From: Capsaspora owczarzaki ATCC 30864
Lineage: Eukaryota; Opisthokonta; Filasterea
DNA length: 64,000 nucleotides
Reading direction: 5' to 3'
Assembly: GCF_000151315.2 (NCBI RefSeq)
Contig: NW_011887301.1
Coordinates: 1,230,409 to 1,294,408 of the forward strand
Both the position numbers and the translations under genes were made by a program. The notes beneath the pieces were generated by a model, which was given only the letters and a program-made list of their open reading frames with translations, was not told the DNA's origin and made no database searches. Within the stretch, counting starts at the first letter, position 1, and each line of letters opens with the position of its first letter. Positions 61,587-64,000 of the stretch are shown here, piece after piece.

Positions 61587-63695
61587 CCGACCGTGTCGTT
61601 GTTTTGGTGCGTGTGCGGCGCGGGCTCTTTTGAGGCTCGATTTGGTTTTTTGTAGATGGCTTTTTTGTACATTTTAGATCCATTTGTTTAAGCTTAGATC
61701 GTCATTGCAGTTGTTGTTGTTTTGTAATAGACTTCAACTCGAGCTCATTGTATGCATGATGCCCGGATCTAGTTGAAGATGTCGAGAGTTTGCATGATGC
61801 GATCAAGAATAAAACAACACGCCCGACGGCGGTTCCGGTTGCGGGAACCAAAGCGGCATCAGTCACACCGCGACGGTCGCAGGCTCTTTGACCAGGTGTT
61901 CCGTGTACTCAGTCCACCTCATACGATGGTGCAATGACCGGCGTGACACAATGCGCGGACACTGCGAGAGCAACCAAACAAAAAAGCAAGAACCAATAAC
62001 TCCTTGCTCGGATTAAAATCGAAACTCTGCAGTGATTTGTATTTTCCCACGAACCGAGCCCACCCGTGTCTTGGCTTGTAAGACCGAAGAGGCGTCGCGT
62101 ACTCGACCCCCGGACAATTCATGCACACATGTGTGGCAGGAAATCGGGAGGCAGACAGGGTGCACACAGCTTGTGGCACATACACCAGTCCCAAAATAAT
62201 CATGTTAAAATAAATACTGCATCAAGACATTTTTTTAAAATTAAAACAACCCGAAAATCACTATATAAAAAAAAAAAGATCACCATAAAGAAGGCAAAAA
62301 CGTGAGCGACAAGCCCCCGCGTTCCGGGTTTATGTGTGTGTGTTTTTTTTTTGTTTTTTGTTTTTTTGGCGGCCATGGGAACGAGTTGTCAATGTCGCAG
62401 TGGCGCGCACGGCTAGCTCGCACTCGCGCTGGAACATGCCGGTGCCATTGGGGACGCTGCGAGCATCGTCTGCGTGAAGCAGGCGACATGTTGGTGCGAA
62501 CTCGCAGGAATTCGTTTTTTTGTTTCTTCCGACGGGGGTCACCAAGGAGGTACACGGACCCCCGACGGAACATCCCCGTGAATACAAGGCGGCGGTGATA
62601 TGTCGCTTACTCGTCACTGTCACTGGCATTCCACGCTTTGATTGTTCATCCGATGAAGAAAAAGGTGGAGCGTCAGCCAGGGGTGTGTTGGCAACATGGC
62701 GTGAGTCACGCACCAATATTCTGCATTTGGTCTGCTCTCGGCCCGCCGCTTGCTCCCGACGTCGAATGTGTCCCGCCACCCCCTCTTCCAATAAATGCAG
62801 GTCGATAGAGTACCAGCTAGTGCGGCTCATCGGATTGGGCGCTCCCAGAAGCCGGACTGTGTCATGCGGCGAAGGATGGTCGTTTGCGGTTGGTTTAAAG
62901 TATAAAAATTGCTGTTGTTGTTGTTGTCTGTTGCTGTTGTCTGTCGTTGCTGTTGTTGATTGCGTTCGCCACCGCGCTTCCTGCACATCCGAGCAAAAAG
63001 TGAGTTCGCTTTACTAGCATTCGCCACCCTCGGCCGCACTCTCATGCACACAACCGCGCTCGGACTGCGGCCCGATTCCTCATTAGCGGTGCAGACAAAA
63101 TGCCAAACCCTCCATCTTTTGTCTTTGCACTCCTGTTTTTGTATTTTGGTTTTTTGTTTGACGGTTTTTTTTCCGGTCCCTGTTTGAAATTCGCGCTCTC
63201 TTCCTGTGGACGCCCGTTGCATTGTGTCCTGCTTGGAAAAATCCTCTTCGTTGTGCCGTTGATTCAGGTACACGTTTTTTAAGTGGCTGGTGTTATTTTT
63301 TCCGATACATTTGCACATCTCTGGTTTGTCGGGAGCCGGTGTGACAAGCGACAGGAGCGGGGAGTTGGTTTGGGGTTGGCTGCGCCTGGTGCCCGTTCAG
63401 CGGCGTTGCGGGCAAGCCGCATTGCGGTGGTGCGGGAGTGGGGAAACGCACCGCGGGGGGTGGACGTGCGCTGCCCGCCAGCCAGCCAGGGCAACTGTCA
63501 TCTTCACTTGCTGTCAACGGCGTGCCAAACCCCCCGGTCGAGCTCCCCGCCCGATCCCACGCGTTGAATCAGCGTCGGGGCACCACAATGTGCTCTTTGC
63601 CTTGACCGCGCGTCGAGACCAATGGCGAGCGAACGCCGCGAAGAAAAAAAAATAATAAAGAAAGAACAAGAAAAAAAAAACGAACCGGGAAACAG

Positions 63696-63726
<31 letters not shown>

Positions 63727-63942
63727 TCGGTTGCCGACAACACACTTTGGCTTGCGCCCGCTGGACCCTGTGTCGTCCTCGCTGAGCTGATTGTGGTGCT
63801 CCTGCGACTGCAACGAGCGCAAAGCATCGATGAAGCACCAAAAAGCGCGAACGGGGAATTTTCGAACGGCAAATGGCGGCGAGCCCAAAAAGATACAAAA
63901 ACATCCAAAAAGAAAAAAAAAAAAAAAAGCCGGAAATCGATG
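61587..63942. other. Right-end region with no supported gene
   Basis: The first 200 bp is likely the 3' end of the zinc-finger gene. The rest contains scattered poly-A and poly-T runs (62268-62276, 62345-62370, 63697-63723) and several frames of 80-220 codons on both strands that overlap each other and show no known motif, good start context or splice pattern. A gene with short exons cannot be excluded. Confidence 0.4.
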
Positions 63943-64000
63943 NNNNNNNNNNNNNNNNNNNNNNNNNNNNNNNNNNNNNNNNNNNNNNNNNNNNNNNNNN
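63943..64000. other. Assembly gap reaching the window end
   Basis: Run of N; its full length is not visible. Confidence 0.99.

Noticed and set aside
62330-63017. Overlapping frames of 165 and 218 codons on opposite strands near the right end
   Set aside because: Neither shows a domain, clear start context or family pattern, and each is interrupted by simple repeats.

Overview
This window is nuclear DNA from a eukaryote. Nearly every gene is split by short GT-AG introns of about 50 to 160 bp whose phases match. Starts sit in A-rich contexts, there are no operons, and the telomeric motif near the left end is CCCTAA/TTAGGG. The gene set fits a unicellular relative of animals (a filasterean or ichthyosporean type of protist): an ANKFN1/wide-awake-like ankyrin-FN3 protein, a B3GNTL1-like glycosyltransferase, an EF-hand mitochondrial glycerol-3-phosphate dehydrogenase, GT43 and exostosin-type glycosyltransferases, an MPPED-type phosphoesterase, ceramide synthase, and an LRR-coiled-coil-kinase. 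This lineage is an inference; I cannot name the species. Three runs of N are present: 1312-1411, 26951-27050 and 63943-64000.

Left part (1-7.4 kb). A small F-box gene is followed by a block that looks subtelomeric: one end of a DNA transposon, an assembly gap, and a 2.2-copy tandem repeat of about 590 bp that carries telomeric hexamers. Next comes an apparently complete DNA transposon (about 3003-7335). It has short inverted ends, a possible TATA target-site duplication, and a five-exon, roughly 1071-residue DDE-type transposase of a family I know only from uncharacterised animal proteins.

Middle-left (7.5-28.3 kb). A secreted purple acid phosphatase with a GAA/TTC repeat in its first intron is divergent from a ten-exon gene in which each of seven leucine-rich repeats is its own 84-bp, phase-2 exon, followed by a heptad coiled coil and a non-RD kinase. 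Then come a PH-like gene, a small membrane protein, two tandem SKP1 genes (one canonical, one without the conserved C terminus), a gene-poor stretch, a long Ser/Thr-rich protein with a possible RasGEF-like region, a disrupted gene, and long GA microsatellites that bracket a decayed copy of part of the Ser/Thr-rich gene.

Right part (28.4-61.6 kb) is dense host sequence: two adjacent glycosyltransferase genes, the ANKFN1-like gene, a multi-pass membrane protein, mitochondrial GPD2, a secretory TPR/glycosyltransferase-like protein, a small membrane protein, a GT43 homologue whose catalytic motifs have changed, an SFT2-type Golgi protein, an exostosin-like GT47, an MPPED phosphoesterase, ceramide synthase, and a RanBP2-zinc-finger protein with long low-complexity repeats. 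Five genes linked to glycan synthesis lie within 25 kb. The last 2.4 kb shows no convincing gene.

Exon boundaries were worked out by hand from splice motifs and phase agreement. Where all phases close and the protein matches its family across the joins, the model is strong. Nothing was checked against a database or transcripts.
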